From positions 1,899,001 through 1,963,000 of the forward strand of contig NZ_CP162490.1 of assembly GCF_041245805.1 (NCBI RefSeq): a stretch of DNA of 64,000 nt. Direction: 5' to 3'. Origin of the DNA: Xanthomonas sp. DAR 34887. Its GTDB lineage: Bacteria > Pseudomonadota > Gammaproteobacteria > Xanthomonadales > Xanthomonadaceae. Made by a program: the position numbers and the translations under genes. Shown piece by piece: positions 16,017 through 24,314 of the stretch (positions are counted from its first letter, which is position 1; each line of letters opens with the position of its first letter). The notes beneath the pieces were generated by a model. That model saw nothing but the letters and a program-made list of their open reading frames with translations, was not told where the DNA came from and made no database searches.

Positions 16017-16958
16017 CTAGCTCGCCTTCGGCGGCAACCCGAGCAGCTCCGCCGGCAACGCCGGCAGCGGCGTGCGCTCGTCCAGCGCCTCGCGCTTGAG
16101 CCAGTCGATGAACTGGCTGGCGGCCGGGCTGGGCAGGCGGTGGCCGGGATGCACGATGTAGTAGGAATAGCGCGCCTTCAGTGCCGGACCGGGCAGGCGC
16201 ACCAGTTCGTAGCGTTGCAGATACGGTTGGGCGATGTGCTTGCGCGCCAGCACCGCGCCGACGCCGTACACCGCGGCGCGCATCGCATCGGTGCTGTCGT
16301 TGAAGGTGTGCATCGGCGGCAGCTCCACGCCGCGCACGCCGGCGGCGCGGAACCAGTCGCGCCAGCCTTGCGGCGACATGTCGGTGAGCAGCGGCAACTG
16401 CGCGATCTGCTCTGGCCGGCGCAGCGTGGCCAGCTGCGGCAGCGCCGGCGAGGCCACCGGGAACAATGCGTCGTCCATCAGATGGTGCGAGGTCAGGCCA
16501 GGCCACGCGCCCTGGCCGTAGCGGATGCCCAGTTCCGGGCCGCCCTCTTCGAAGCGGGAGAACGCCGCGTCGGTCTGGATGTCCAGGCGCACGTGCGGAT
16601 GCGCCTGGCAGAAGCGCGGCAGCCGCGGCAGCAGCCAGCAGTAGGACAGCGAGCGCAGTGTGGTGATGCGCAGCGGCGCGGTGTCGGCCTGCGGGTGCAG
16701 GTTGCCGGCCACCGCGGCGACATCGGCCAGGGCCGCGCTGGCGGCATCGGCCAGTTGCCGGCCCTCGGCGGTCAGCTTGACCCCGCGCGCGTGGCGCTGG
16801 AACAGCGTGGCGCCGAGCAGCGCTTCCAGCTTGCGCACATGGTGGCTGACCGCGCTGGCGGTGAGGTGCAGCTCCTCCGCCGCGTGGGCGAAGTTCTGGT
16901 GGCGCGCGGCGACGGCGAATACGCCGAGCGCGGGCAGCAGGGCAGGACGCAGTTGCAT
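16017..16958 (-). CDS. LysR-family transcriptional regulator
   Basis: 313 residues. The N-terminal helix-turn-helix is FAHAAEELHLTASAVSHHVRKLEALLGATLFQR, and the remainder is a periplasmic-binding-like effector domain (about 90-295). The pattern SFAVAARHQNFAHAAEELHLT resembles the GcvA branch, but no specific role follows from this. The start at 16958 (MQLRPALLPALGVF) is the standard family start; the longer ORF to 17327 is judged non-coding. It is divergent from an EamA transporter gene, a typical regulator-target pair, with a 241-base gap between starts. Confidence 0.88.
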   Translation of the reverse strand: MQLRPALLPALGVFAVAARHQNFAHAAEELHLTASAVSHHVRKLEALLGATLFQRHARGVKLTAEGRQLADAASAALADVAAVAGNLHPQADTAPLRITTLRSLSYCWLLPRLPRFCQAHPHVRLDIQTDAAFSRFEEGGPELGIRYGQGAWPGLTSHHLMDDALFPVASPALPQLATLRRPEQIAQLPLLTDMSPQGWRDWFRAAGVRGVELPPMHTFNDSTDAMRAAVYGVGAVLARKHIAQPYLQRYELVRLPGPALKARYSYYIVHPGHRLPSPAASQFIDWLKREALDERTPLPALPAELLGLPPKAS

Positions 16959-17199
16959 GGCGGGACACGCGGCAGATTTGTGGCTCGCGACGATACTACG
17001 CGCTTGTGGGCATTGCGACGTCGCGCGATCCTGGCAGCCATGCGCAAGATGCGGGGCCGGTACGGCCGGCTCGGCGCGAGGCTCCGCTTCTGCCGCTGTT
17101 CGCGTATGTGCCCTGTCACCAGGCGGCAGTGGCAGTCGCGTCCGCGGCGGCAGCACGATCGACGGCAGCGCACACGAAATGAATCCAGGAGACGACACG

Positions 17200-18108
17200 G
17201 TGAATGCAGCCAACCCCGCGTCCGGCGATCCAGCCGGCGCCCTTCCGGCAGCGGCGGCGCGCGACTGGCGCACGCCGCTGGAACTGCTGTTCCTGGGCAT
17301 CGTCTGGGGCTGCTCGTTCCTGTTCATGCGCGTGGCGGCGCCGCAGTTCGGCGCCTATGCGCTGGTGGAGCTGCGCCTGGCGCTGGGCGCGACGGTGCTG
17401 CTGCCGTTCCTGTGGATGGCGCGCGCGCGCTTTCCGCTGCGGCGCTGGCCGACGCTGGCGGCGATCGGCCTGCTCAACTCCGCGCTGCCGTTCCTGCTGT
17501 TCGCCTGGGGCGCGCAACATGCGCCGGCGGCGATCGGCGCGATCTGCAACGCGATGACGGTGCTGTTCACCGCGTTGATCGCGTTCCTGTTCTTCGGCGA
17601 GAAGATCGGCGTGCGCCGCGCGGTGGCGTTGCTGATCGGCTTCGTCGGCATCGTGGTGCTGGCCACCGGCAAGTCGGCCGGGCTGAGCGTGGGGCCGGCA
17701 GCGTTCGCCGGCGCCACCGCCTCGCTGCTGTACGGCATCGGCTACAGCCTGGTGAAGCGCTACATGAGCGACCTGCCGCCGGCCGCGTCGGCCGCCTCCA
17801 CTCTGGGCTGCAGCGCGTTGCTGCTGGCGCCGCTGGCATGGACGCATTGGCCGGCCGCGCCGGTGCCGGCGGTGGCCTGGGCCTGCGCCGGCGCGCTGGG
17901 CGTGGTCTGCACCGGCCTGGCCTTCCTGATGTACTACCGGCTGATTCAGCGCATCGGCCCGGCGCGCGCGTCCACGGTGACCTATCTGGTCCCGGTGTTC
18001 GGCGCGCTGCTGTCCTGGGCGATCCTCGGCGAGCCGTTGACCTGGAGCATGCTGCTGGCCGGCATGCTGATCCTGGGCAGCGTCGCCTTCAGCCAGCGCG
18101 CGCGTTGA
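17200..18108 (+). CDS. EamA/DMT-family transporter
   Basis: 302 residues with about ten hydrophobic helices arranged as two EamA repeats (about 25-155 and 165-295). Hallmarks are LFLGIVWGCSFLFMRVAAPQFGAYALVELRLALGA at the start of repeat one and LVPVFGALLSWAILGEPLTW in repeat two. DMT proteins export or import amino acids, nucleosides or drugs; no substrate is indicated. The GTG at 17200 is preferred because AGGAGA lies 8 bases upstream; an ATG at 17179 has no ribosome site. It is divergent from a LysR regulator that may control it, and is followed after 11 bases by a DinB gene. Confidence 0.85.
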   Translation: MNAANPASGDPAGALPAAAARDWRTPLELLFLGIVWGCSFLFMRVAAPQFGAYALVELRLALGATVLLPFLWMARARFPLRRWPTLAAIGLLNSALPFLLFAWGAQHAPAAIGAICNAMTVLFTALIAFLFFGEKIGVRRAVALLIGFVGIVVLATGKSAGLSVGPAAFAGATASLLYGIGYSLVKRYMSDLPPAASAASTLGCSALLLAPLAWTHWPAAPVPAVAWACAGALGVVCTGLAFLMYYRLIQRIGPARASTVTYLVPVFGALLSWAILGEPLTWSMLLAGMLILGSVAFSQRAR

Positions 18109-18119
18109 AGGACCTGCCG

Positions 18120-18635
18120 ATGACCGCTTCGCTGCTCGCATCGCAATTCGCCTACAAGGCCTGGGCCAACGCCGAACTGCTGCAGGCCTTGGCGCAGATC
18201 GACGCAGCCGCGTATCCGGCGCAGCGCCAGCGCGCGATCCGGCTGTTGAACCACACCTACGTCGTGGACCGGATCTTCGCCGCGCATCTGCACGGCGGCA
18301 CGCATGCGTTCACCGCCAGCAACACGCCGCAGACGCCGGCGCTGGAGGCGTTGCATGCGGCCGTTGCCGATTCCGATCGCTGGTATGCCGGCTACGTGGC
18401 CCAGTTGGACGCGGCCGCATTGCAGCAGTCGATCGCCTTCCGTTTCACCGATGGCGATGCCGGCCGCATGACCCGCGAGGAAATGCTGTTCCACGTGCTG
18501 GCGCACGGCGCCTATCACCGCGGCAACATCGCCATGCTGCTCAGCGACTGCGGGGTGGAGCAGCCGCGCGACCTGTTCACCCGCTTCCTGCACGCGCGCG
18601 AGCCCGAGCGCCGCGACGCGGCGCCAGTGGCCTAG
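18120..18635 (+). CDS. DinB-family protein
   Basis: 171 residues forming a four-helix DinB bundle. Three His in the expected metal positions are visible: RLLNHTYVVDRIF (helix 2), and MLFHVLAHGAYHRGN (helix 4). DinB-like proteins include thiol-dependent metalloenzymes such as bacillithiol transferases, but most are unassigned. It starts 11 bases after the EamA gene stop and is probably in one transcript with it. Confidence 0.85.
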   Translation: MTASLLASQFAYKAWANAELLQALAQIDAAAYPAQRQRAIRLLNHTYVVDRIFAAHLHGGTHAFTASNTPQTPALEALHAAVADSDRWYAGYVAQLDAAALQQSIAFRFTDGDAGRMTREEMLFHVLAHGAYHRGNIAMLLSDCGVEQPRDLFTRFLHAREPERRDAAPVA

Positions 18636-18687
18636 CAGCGGAAAGCCACGCAGGGGCGTCCGCTGGCGAGCGCAAGCGCGGGACGGA

Positions 18688-19602
18688 CTACTGCGGCGGC
18701 GTGCGCACCGGCAGCGGCACATTGCACAGGTCGATGTGCCCGGCCGGGCGCTTGTAGAAATCGTCGCGACGGTTGCGCCGCGCTTCGGCCACGTCGCGGA
18801 AGGTCTGCGTGTCGGTGCGCAGCAGTTGCAGCGGGGTGCGCTGGGCTTCGGGCAGGTCGCTGGCGAGCGTGATCGCACGGATCGGCGTGCGCTGTTCGGG
18901 CTTGGCGTAGAAGCCCATCGGGTCCGGTCCGCGCGGAATCACGCTGAGCAGTTCCATGCCCTTGACCACGCGCCCGACCACGGTGATGTTGCGGTCCAGC
19001 TGCCGCGGCGATTGCCCGGTGACCACGTACAGTTCGGCGCCGATGCTGCTGTCCTCGTCGTTGTTGCGGCCGGCACCGAGGGTGCCGTAGCAGTGCGCCA
19101 GCCATGCCTTGCCGTCCTTGGGGTCGCGCGCGGCAGGAAAGCCGTCGACGAATCCCACTTGCGGCGCCCAGCCGTCGCTGTCCGGCAGCGCCTGGAACGC
19201 CAGGCCCTTGGCATCGCGCTGGAACTCGGCCGGCAGGTGCCGCTTGGCCGACCCCAGCGACTTGGCCTTGTCCGGCTCCTCGCCGTCGGGATCGCCGAAC
19301 TGCACGACGAAGTTGTCCTGCGACCGATAGATGCTCAGGCCGTCCCAGAAGTGCTCGTGGGCCAGGGTGCGGATATTGCCGACATGCTGCGGCGCGAACG
19401 CCGGCGCCAGCTCGATGACGACGCGGCCGGTGTCCAGGTCCAGATACAGCGTGTTGGCCGGGTCCAGCGTGCGCCAGTCGCTGGGCTTGGACGCGTCCAG
19501 GATCTGCTGCGGACTGCGGTACGGCGCGGCGGGCGTGGCGGCCAGCGCGCAGGCGGCGGTCGACAGCAGCGCAAGGGCGAGCAGGGTGGGGCGCAAGGGC
19601 AT
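18688..19602 (-). CDS. Periplasmic cyclophilin-type peptidyl-prolyl isomerase
   Basis: 304 residues. A signal peptide ends near ACALAA (about residue 22). The cyclophilin domain (about 50-235) begins LYLDLDTGRVVIELAPAFAPQHVGNIRTLAHEHFWDGLSIYRSQDNFVVQFGDP, where FVVQFGD is the core active-site strand. LGAGRNNDEDSSIGAELYVVTGQSPRQLDRNITVVGRVVKGMELLS carries the later motifs. It should catalyse cis-trans isomerisation of Xaa-Pro bonds in the periplasm. A C-terminal extension of about 60 residues (TPLQLLRTDTQTFRDVAEARRNRRDDF) is added. It lies downstream of the putative effector gene on the same strand, with an 84-base gap. Confidence 0.9.
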   Translation of the reverse strand: MPLRPTLLALALLSTAACALAATPAAPYRSPQQILDASKPSDWRTLDPANTLYLDLDTGRVVIELAPAFAPQHVGNIRTLAHEHFWDGLSIYRSQDNFVVQFGDPDGEEPDKAKSLGSAKRHLPAEFQRDAKGLAFQALPDSDGWAPQVGFVDGFPAARDPKDGKAWLAHCYGTLGAGRNNDEDSSIGAELYVVTGQSPRQLDRNITVVGRVVKGMELLSVIPRGPDPMGFYAKPEQRTPIRAITLASDLPEAQRTPLQLLRTDTQTFRDVAEARRNRRDDFYKRPAGHIDLCNVPLPVRTPPQ

Positions 19603-19686
19603 GGCGGCAACCTGGAGGACGGTAGCCGATTCTTACCCAGCCACCGTCGCTGCGCCAATGCCGCCGTTGCGTTGCAGGCGCTGCGC

Positions 19687-21450
19687 TCAGCGCGCCGGTG
19701 CGCGTTGCGGAGCGTCCTGGGTCTCCTGTGGGGCGGCCATCGCGGGCTGCGCCGTCGCGTTCAAGGCATCGAGCTGGCGCAGGCTGTCCCGCAGCGGCGT
19801 GGCCGTGGCGACCTGCGCATCCACGTAGGCGGTGCGCTTGTCGGCGCCTAGCGGATCGCCCTGCACCGCGAACACGCGGCCGGCGTCGTTGCGCAGCACA
19901 TGGTCGACCTGGGTCAGGCCTTCGCGCTTGGCCGCCAGCAGCAGTTGCGTCGCCAGCTGCGGATCGGCCGGGGTCAGGCGGGCATCGATCATGCGCTGCA
20001 TCGCATGGTCCGGATGCGCCGGATCGCGGGGATCGGACGGTGCGCTCGCGGATGTCGCCCGCGTCGCGGCGGCCGCCTGCGGAGCGGCGCTGCCGATGCC
20101 GGCGCCGATGCGGGCCAGCGCGCCGCCGAGCGCGCCATCGGCGTCGGCGGCGACATGGAACAGGCGTTCGCTCAAGCCTTGCCGGGAATTGCCGAGATTG
20201 CGCGCCAGGCCGATCGCGAATTCCTCGTTGCTCATGCGCGCATAGGCGCCGGCCTGCTCGCGATCGAACGGACGCGCCTGCGCGGCCTGCGCGTACTGCT
20301 GGCGCAACGCGCCCATCTGCGCTTCCGAGAAGCTCAGGCTCACGTCCTGGCCGGCGACGATCGGACCGTCTGCGCTGGCATTTCCGGCCAGAGCGGCATT
20401 GAGCAGTTGCGCCTGGTTGCCGTCGACCTTGCCGAAGCCGAGCTGGTAGCGGCGCGCCTCCATCTGTTCGCTGCCGGCGGCATCGAACTGGCGGGTCAGG
20501 GTGAGCGGCACGTTGTCGGCGTACTGCAGCTTGCTGGCGACGCTGCTGCTGCCGTCGGCCAGGGTGCTGCGCACGCTTTCGCCGCTGTTGCGCTGCCCGC
20601 CCAGCTCCAGGCTCAGCGGCCCCAGGCCGAGTTTGGCGCGGGTCTGCGAGCTCATGCTCAGGGTGTCGATCCGCTGCACGTCGCCGACCCCGGGCGCCTG
20701 CGCCGGCAACTGGCCGCTGCCGAGGAAATCGCGGTAGGCCGCCTGCGCCTGCGGGTCGCGCAGGTCGAAGGTGGCGGTGTGCATGCTGGCCTGTCCGAGC
20801 GCGTCCTGGCGGCCGAGCATGGCCTGCGCCACGGGCGTCTTCAGTCCCAGCATCTCGACCCGTTCGATCGCCGCGGTCGGCCCGATCGCCACGCGCACGT
20901 GGTACGGATCCAGGCGCTGCGCGGCATAGCTCACGCCCGCCGCGTCGGTGTGTTCGCTGCTGCTGGCAAAGTGGCGGAACGATGTCTCCAGCGAGGTACG
21001 AACGAAAGCCTGGCCGTCGAGCCTGACGCTGCCGCCGACCGGGATGCTCAGTGGATCGAACGGATTGACGCCACGCGCGGCCTCGGCGGTGGCGTCGCCG
21101 GGCAGGGTGACGTTGTAGCGCGCGCGCTCGCCGAGCTGGGTCGTGCTGCTGACGCTCGCGGCATTTCTGCCGGTGATGGCGGCATCGGACTGATGGCCTT
21201 GGCGAAACTCCATTTCGATGCCGAATTCGGTATTGCCGTCGGCAGTGCGCCGGCTGGCGCCCACGCTCTGGGTGGCGACGAGCCGGTGCTCGATCGGCCC
21301 CGAACGCCCCAGCGCGCGCGATTCGGTATGCTCCACGCTGGCGCTGCCGTCGGCCGGATTCCACTTCAACGGACCGGCGCTGCCGCTGCTGGACGCGCCG
21401 GCAAAGGTGGGATCGGTGGCCTGGGCGGCGGCGGGCGTCGTCGAACTCAT
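19687..21450 (-). CDS. Putative type IV secretion effector with C-terminal XVIPCD-like domain
   Basis: 587 residues with no signal peptide and no Cys. Residues about 473-565 resemble XVIPCD, the VirD4-interaction signal of Xanthomonadales antibacterial effectors: DPRDPAHPDHAMQRMIDARL, LAAKREGLTQVDHVLRND, GRVFAVQGDPLGADKRTAYVD, and a Gln-containing tail. The N-terminal 470 residues (Ser/Thr/Gly-rich start, then beta-rich segments) match no toxin fold that I recognise. A strong AGGAGG ribosome site lies 6 bases before the ATG. Known X-T4SS effectors usually sit beside an immunity gene; here the neighbours are a cyclophilin (same strand) and a divergent PadR gene, and neither looks like an inhibitor. 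The secretion machine is not in the window. The XVIPCD call is from motif memory, not a search. Confidence 0.65.
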   Translation of the reverse strand: MSSTTPAAAQATDPTFAGASSSGSAGPLKWNPADGSASVEHTESRALGRSGPIEHRLVATQSVGASRRTADGNTEFGIEMEFRQGHQSDAAITGRNAASVSSTTQLGERARYNVTLPGDATAEAARGVNPFDPLSIPVGGSVRLDGQAFVRTSLETSFRHFASSSEHTDAAGVSYAAQRLDPYHVRVAIGPTAAIERVEMLGLKTPVAQAMLGRQDALGQASMHTATFDLRDPQAQAAYRDFLGSGQLPAQAPGVGDVQRIDTLSMSSQTRAKLGLGPLSLELGGQRNSGESVRSTLADGSSSVASKLQYADNVPLTLTRQFDAAGSEQMEARRYQLGFGKVDGNQAQLLNAALAGNASADGPIVAGQDVSLSFSEAQMGALRQQYAQAAQARPFDREQAGAYARMSNEEFAIGLARNLGNSRQGLSERLFHVAADADGALGGALARIGAGIGSAAPQAAAATRATSASAPSDPRDPAHPDHAMQRMIDARLTPADPQLATQLLLAAKREGLTQVDHVLRNDAGRVFAVQGDPLGADKRTAYVDAQVATATPLRDSLRQLDALNATAQPAMAAPQETQDAPQRAPAR

Positions 21451-21577
21451 GCATTCCTCCTGGAGAGCGCCTGCCGGCGCGAGCGGCGCGGAGGATAGCC
21501 AGGCCGACGTTGCCGGTGCGTCAGGCGTTCGTTATGTCCGCAATGACTACCGGCACATTCGCTATACCCAACTCAAC

Positions 21578-21600
21578 ACTAGTATGCATTCCATCCTAGT
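21578..21600. promoter_or_regulatory. Operator palindrome of the PadR operon
   Basis: ACTAGTATG (21578-21586) and CATCCTAGT (21592-21600) match as inverted arms at 8 of 9 positions, around CATTC. It ends 12 bases before the PadR start and directly abuts the ribosome site GGGGGAG. Position and size suit an autoregulatory PadR site. Confidence 0.55.
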
Positions 21601-21612
21601 GGGGGAGCGGTC

Positions 21613-21978
21613 ATGGTCGAGCCGGATGCACAGCTGAAGAAGTTCCAGAAGGAGCTGAGCGCGGGCACCGTATCGCTCGCGCTGCTGGCGGTGCTGGCCG
21701 AGGCCAAGGAACCGATGTACGGCTATCTGATCGCCAAGCGCCTGGAAAAAGTGGGCGACGGCGTGCTCAGCGGCAAGCAGAGCGCGCTGTATCCGGTGCT
21801 GCGCAATCTGGAAGCGGCCGGCCTGTTGTCCAGCCATGTCGAACCGTCGGTGGCGGGGCCGCCGCGGCGCTACTACCGCATCACAGAACACGGCCACGCC
21901 ACCTTGCAGCAGTGGGCTGCGGCGTGGCGCGCCACCCGCGATTCCGTCGATTCCGTCCTGAAGGGGATTTCAGAATGA
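21613..21978 (+). CDS. PadR-family transcriptional regulator
   Basis: 121 residues. The winged-helix segment is complete: SLALLAVLAEAKEPMYGYLIAKRLEKVGDGVLSGKQSALYPVLRNLEAAGLLSSHVEP, then PPRRYYRITEHGHATLQQW. PadR repressors usually control the gene next to them; here that is a membrane protein whose ATG overlaps this stop codon (ATGA). A palindrome lies directly upstream. The signal is unknown. Confidence 0.9.
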   Translation: MVEPDAQLKKFQKELSAGTVSLALLAVLAEAKEPMYGYLIAKRLEKVGDGVLSGKQSALYPVLRNLEAAGLLSSHVEPSVAGPPRRYYRITEHGHATLQQWAAAWRATRDSVDSVLKGISE

Positions 21979-22901
21979 GCAGCGAACAACTCCAGGCACG
22001 GCCATTGCCGGCCACCATTCCCGACTACCTGGCGCAACTGCGCGCGGCGCTGGCCGGGGCCGACCCGGCGCTGGTCCAGGACGCGTTGTACGACGCGGAG
22101 GAATACCTGCGCGCCGAGTTGGCCGAGCAGGCCGGCAAGAGCGAGGCCGAGGTCATCGCCGAAGTCGCCGGCAGCTACGGCGCGCCGGAGGAGGTGGCGG
22201 CGATCTACCGCGACACCGAGGTCACGGTGAACCGCGCGCTGAAGCCGCCGGCGCCGCCCAAGCGCAAGTCGCTGCTCGGCCGCTTCTTCGGCGTGGCCGC
22301 CGATCCGCGCGCCTACGGCGCCCTGTTCTACATGCTGCTGGCGCTGGTCACCGGCATCTTCTACTTCACCTGGGTGGTCACCGGGGTCAACGTCTCGCTG
22401 GGCTTGCTGGTGTTGATCATCGGCGTGCCGTTGCTGGTGCTGTTCTTCGGTTCGATACGGCTGCTGTCGCTGGTGGAAGGGCGTATCGTCGAGGTGCTGC
22501 TGGGCGAGCGCATGCCGCGGCGGCCGCTGTACAGCGAGCGCACACAACCCTGGCTGCGGCGCATCGGGCAGATGTTCACCGACGCGCGTACCTGGACCAC
22601 GATGCTGTACTTCGTGCTGATGCTGCCGCTGGGGATCTGCTACTTCACCGTCTTCATCGCCCTGCTGGCCACCGGATTGGGGCTGGCCCTGGCGCCGCTG
22701 GGCCCGCTGTTTCCGGACAACATCCACATGGGCCTGACGTTCGGCGACATCGGCTTCGCCGGCCCCGGCCTGTTGCTGCTGCCGCTGGTCAGCGCGCTGG
22801 GCATCGTGTTGCTGTTCGCCACGCTGCACCTGGCGCGCGGCGTCGGCAAGCTGCACGGCATGCTGGCCAAGCACCTGTTGGTGCACAGCGCGGCGCAATG
22901 A
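21975..22901 (+). CDS. PadR-linked membrane protein with HAAS-like and sensor-like domains
   Basis: 308 residues. The cytoplasmic N-terminal part (about 10-80) has the helical HAAS/DUF1700 look: DYLAQLRAALAGADPALVQDALYDAEEYLRAELAEQAGKSEAEVIAEVAGSYGAPEEVA. This is followed by about four to six transmembrane helices (about 115-300) with a putative-sensor (DUF1700/PF13796-type) appearance, including LLGERMPRRPLYSE and RTQPWLRRIGQMFTDARTW in the loops. PadR and HAAS proteins commonly form one operon, with the HAAS part thought to touch the regulator. Co-translated with PadR by ATGA overlap. Function unknown. Confidence 0.75.
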   Translation: MSSEQLQARPLPATIPDYLAQLRAALAGADPALVQDALYDAEEYLRAELAEQAGKSEAEVIAEVAGSYGAPEEVAAIYRDTEVTVNRALKPPAPPKRKSLLGRFFGVAADPRAYGALFYMLLALVTGIFYFTWVVTGVNVSLGLLVLIIGVPLLVLFFGSIRLLSLVEGRIVEVLLGERMPRRPLYSERTQPWLRRIGQMFTDARTWTTMLYFVLMLPLGICYFTVFIALLATGLGLALAPLGPLFPDNIHMGLTFGDIGFAGPGLLLLPLVSALGIVLLFATLHLARGVGKLHGMLAKHLLVHSAAQ

Positions 22902-22906
22902 TGGGG

Positions 22907-22933
22907 GCGCCCGCGGCCGTCGGCCGCGGGCGC
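22907..22933. terminator. Strong hairpin between convergent genes
   Basis: GCGCCCGCGGCC (22907-22918) pairs perfectly with 22922-22933 around GTC. It lies 5 bases after the membrane protein stop and 7 bases before the phaZ stop on the other strand, so it could serve both. There is no U-run, so termination is inferred. Confidence 0.5.
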
Positions 22934-22940
22934 AGCGCGC

Positions 22941-24251
22941 TCAGCCGGCCTTGCGGCTGCCGCGGCGCTTGAGCGGGGTGACGTTGCCGCTCGGCGCCTG
23001 CGCGCTGGCGGCTGCATTGGCGGCGATGAACGCACGCACCTGCGGATAGACGATGTCGCGCCAGCGGCGGCCGCTGAAGATGCCGTAGTGGCCGGCGCCT
23101 TCCACTTCCAGATGCTGGCGGCGGTGCGCGGCGATGCCGGTGCACAGGTCCTGCGCGGCGGCGGTCTGGCCCAGGCCGGAGATGTCGTCCAGTTCGCCTT
23201 CGATGCTGAGCAGGGCGGTATCGCGGATCGCCGCCGGATCCACGCGCTCGCCGCCGATCACCCATTCCCCGCGCGGCAGCAGGAATTCCTGGAACACCAC
23301 CCGGATCGTGTCCAGGTAGTAGGTCGCCGGCATGTCCAGCACCGCGTTGTATTCGTCGTAGAACCGGCGGTGCGCCTCCGCGTCCTGAAGGTCGCCCTTG
23401 ACCAGGTTGGCGTAGAAATCCCAGTGCGACATGAAGTGCCGGCTGGGGTTCATCGCCAGGAAGCCGGTGTGCTGCAGGAAACCTGGATACACCGCGCGGC
23501 CGTGCCCCGGATACGCCTGCGGCACGGTGTGGATGACGTTGTGCTCGAACCACGACAACGGATTGCGCGTGGCCAGGTTGTTGACCTGGGTCGGGCTGCG
23601 GCGCGCATCGATCGGCCCGCCCATCATCACCAGCGAGCGCGGCGTGGGTTCGCCGCGTCCGGCCATCAGCGACACCGCGGCCAGCACCGGCACGGTCGGC
23701 TGGCACACGCTGATCACGTGCAGCTTGTCGGCGCCGATGTGGCGGATGAAGTCCTGCACGTAATTGACGTAGTCGTCCAGGCCGAAGTCGCCCTCGCTCT
23801 GCGGCACCATGCGCGCGTCGATCCAGTCGGTGACGTAGACCTTGTGGTCGCGCAGCAAGGTGCGCACGGTGTCGCGCAACAGCGTGGCGTGGTGTCCGGA
23901 CAGCGGCGCCACCACCAGCACGGCGGGCTGCTGCTTGAGTCCGGCCACGACCTTGGCGTCGTCGCTGAAACGCTTGAAGCGCAGCAGGCGGCAGAACGGC
24001 TTGCGCAGCACTTCCTGCTCGACGATCGGCAGCGGGTGGCCGTCGACCTCGACATGGTCCAGCGCCCAGGCCGGCTTCTCGTAGTCCTTGCCGAGCCGGT
24101 GCAGCAGTTCGTTGGTGGCGGCCAGACGCTCGGCGCCCGGGAGCGTGGCCCACAGGCTATTGGCGTCGGAGAAGATCTTGGCGTTGGCCGCTGCCTGGTG
24201 GACCCAGGGGGCGAGCAGGTTGCGGGTCAGTTCGTGCCACTGGTAGAGCAT
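22941..24251 (-). CDS. phaZ: Intracellular polyhydroxyalkanoate depolymerase
   Basis: 436 residues. The sequence follows the intracellular PhaZ family closely: MLYQWHELTRNLLAPWVHQAA at the start, DHKVYVTDWIDARMVP, and the lipase-like box VISVCQPTVPV with Cys183 in the nucleophile position, typical of these depolymerases. HYGIFSGRRWRDIVYPQVRAFI near the end carries the catalytic His. The enzyme cleaves stored 3-hydroxybutyrate polymer to oligomers or monomers on the granule surface. A Lys/Arg-rich tail (PLKRRGSRKAG) could bind the granule or DNA. A CTGC-N3-GCAG palindrome lies 22 bases upstream of the start. Confidence 0.95.
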   Translation of the reverse strand: MLYQWHELTRNLLAPWVHQAAANAKIFSDANSLWATLPGAERLAATNELLHRLGKDYEKPAWALDHVEVDGHPLPIVEQEVLRKPFCRLLRFKRFSDDAKVVAGLKQQPAVLVVAPLSGHHATLLRDTVRTLLRDHKVYVTDWIDARMVPQSEGDFGLDDYVNYVQDFIRHIGADKLHVISVCQPTVPVLAAVSLMAGRGEPTPRSLVMMGGPIDARRSPTQVNNLATRNPLSWFEHNVIHTVPQAYPGHGRAVYPGFLQHTGFLAMNPSRHFMSHWDFYANLVKGDLQDAEAHRRFYDEYNAVLDMPATYYLDTIRVVFQEFLLPRGEWVIGGERVDPAAIRDTALLSIEGELDDISGLGQTAAAQDLCTGIAAHRRQHLEVEGAGHYGIFSGRRWRDIVYPQVRAFIAANAAASAQAPSGNVTPLKRRGSRKAG

Positions 24252-24273
24252 GCCGGTGTTTCCATCCTGAGCG

Positions 24274-24292
24274 TATGCTGCCGTGCAGCATA
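24274..24292. promoter_or_regulatory. CTGC-N3-GCAG palindrome before phaZ (PhaR-like operator candidate)
   Basis: TATGCTGCCGTGCAGCATA is a perfect inverted repeat with 8-base arms. The core CTGC-CGT-GCAG matches the form reported for PhaR, the regulator of PHA storage genes in some Proteobacteria. It sits between the methyltransferase stop and the phaZ start, 22 bases from the latter. Binding is inferred from motif and position. Confidence 0.45.
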
Positions 24293-24314
24293 TCCTATCC
24301 GGTGTGGTTGCACC

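Noticed and set aside
18688..19602. Cyclophilin gene as the immunity gene for the neighbouring effector
   Set aside because: It is a complete isomerase with clear active-site motifs and a housekeeping look; no reason to call it an inhibitor.
19687..21450. RHS or known toxin domain in the effector N-terminus
   Set aside because: No YD repeats, no HExxH, no lysozyme-, lipase- or nuclease-type motif could be found by eye.
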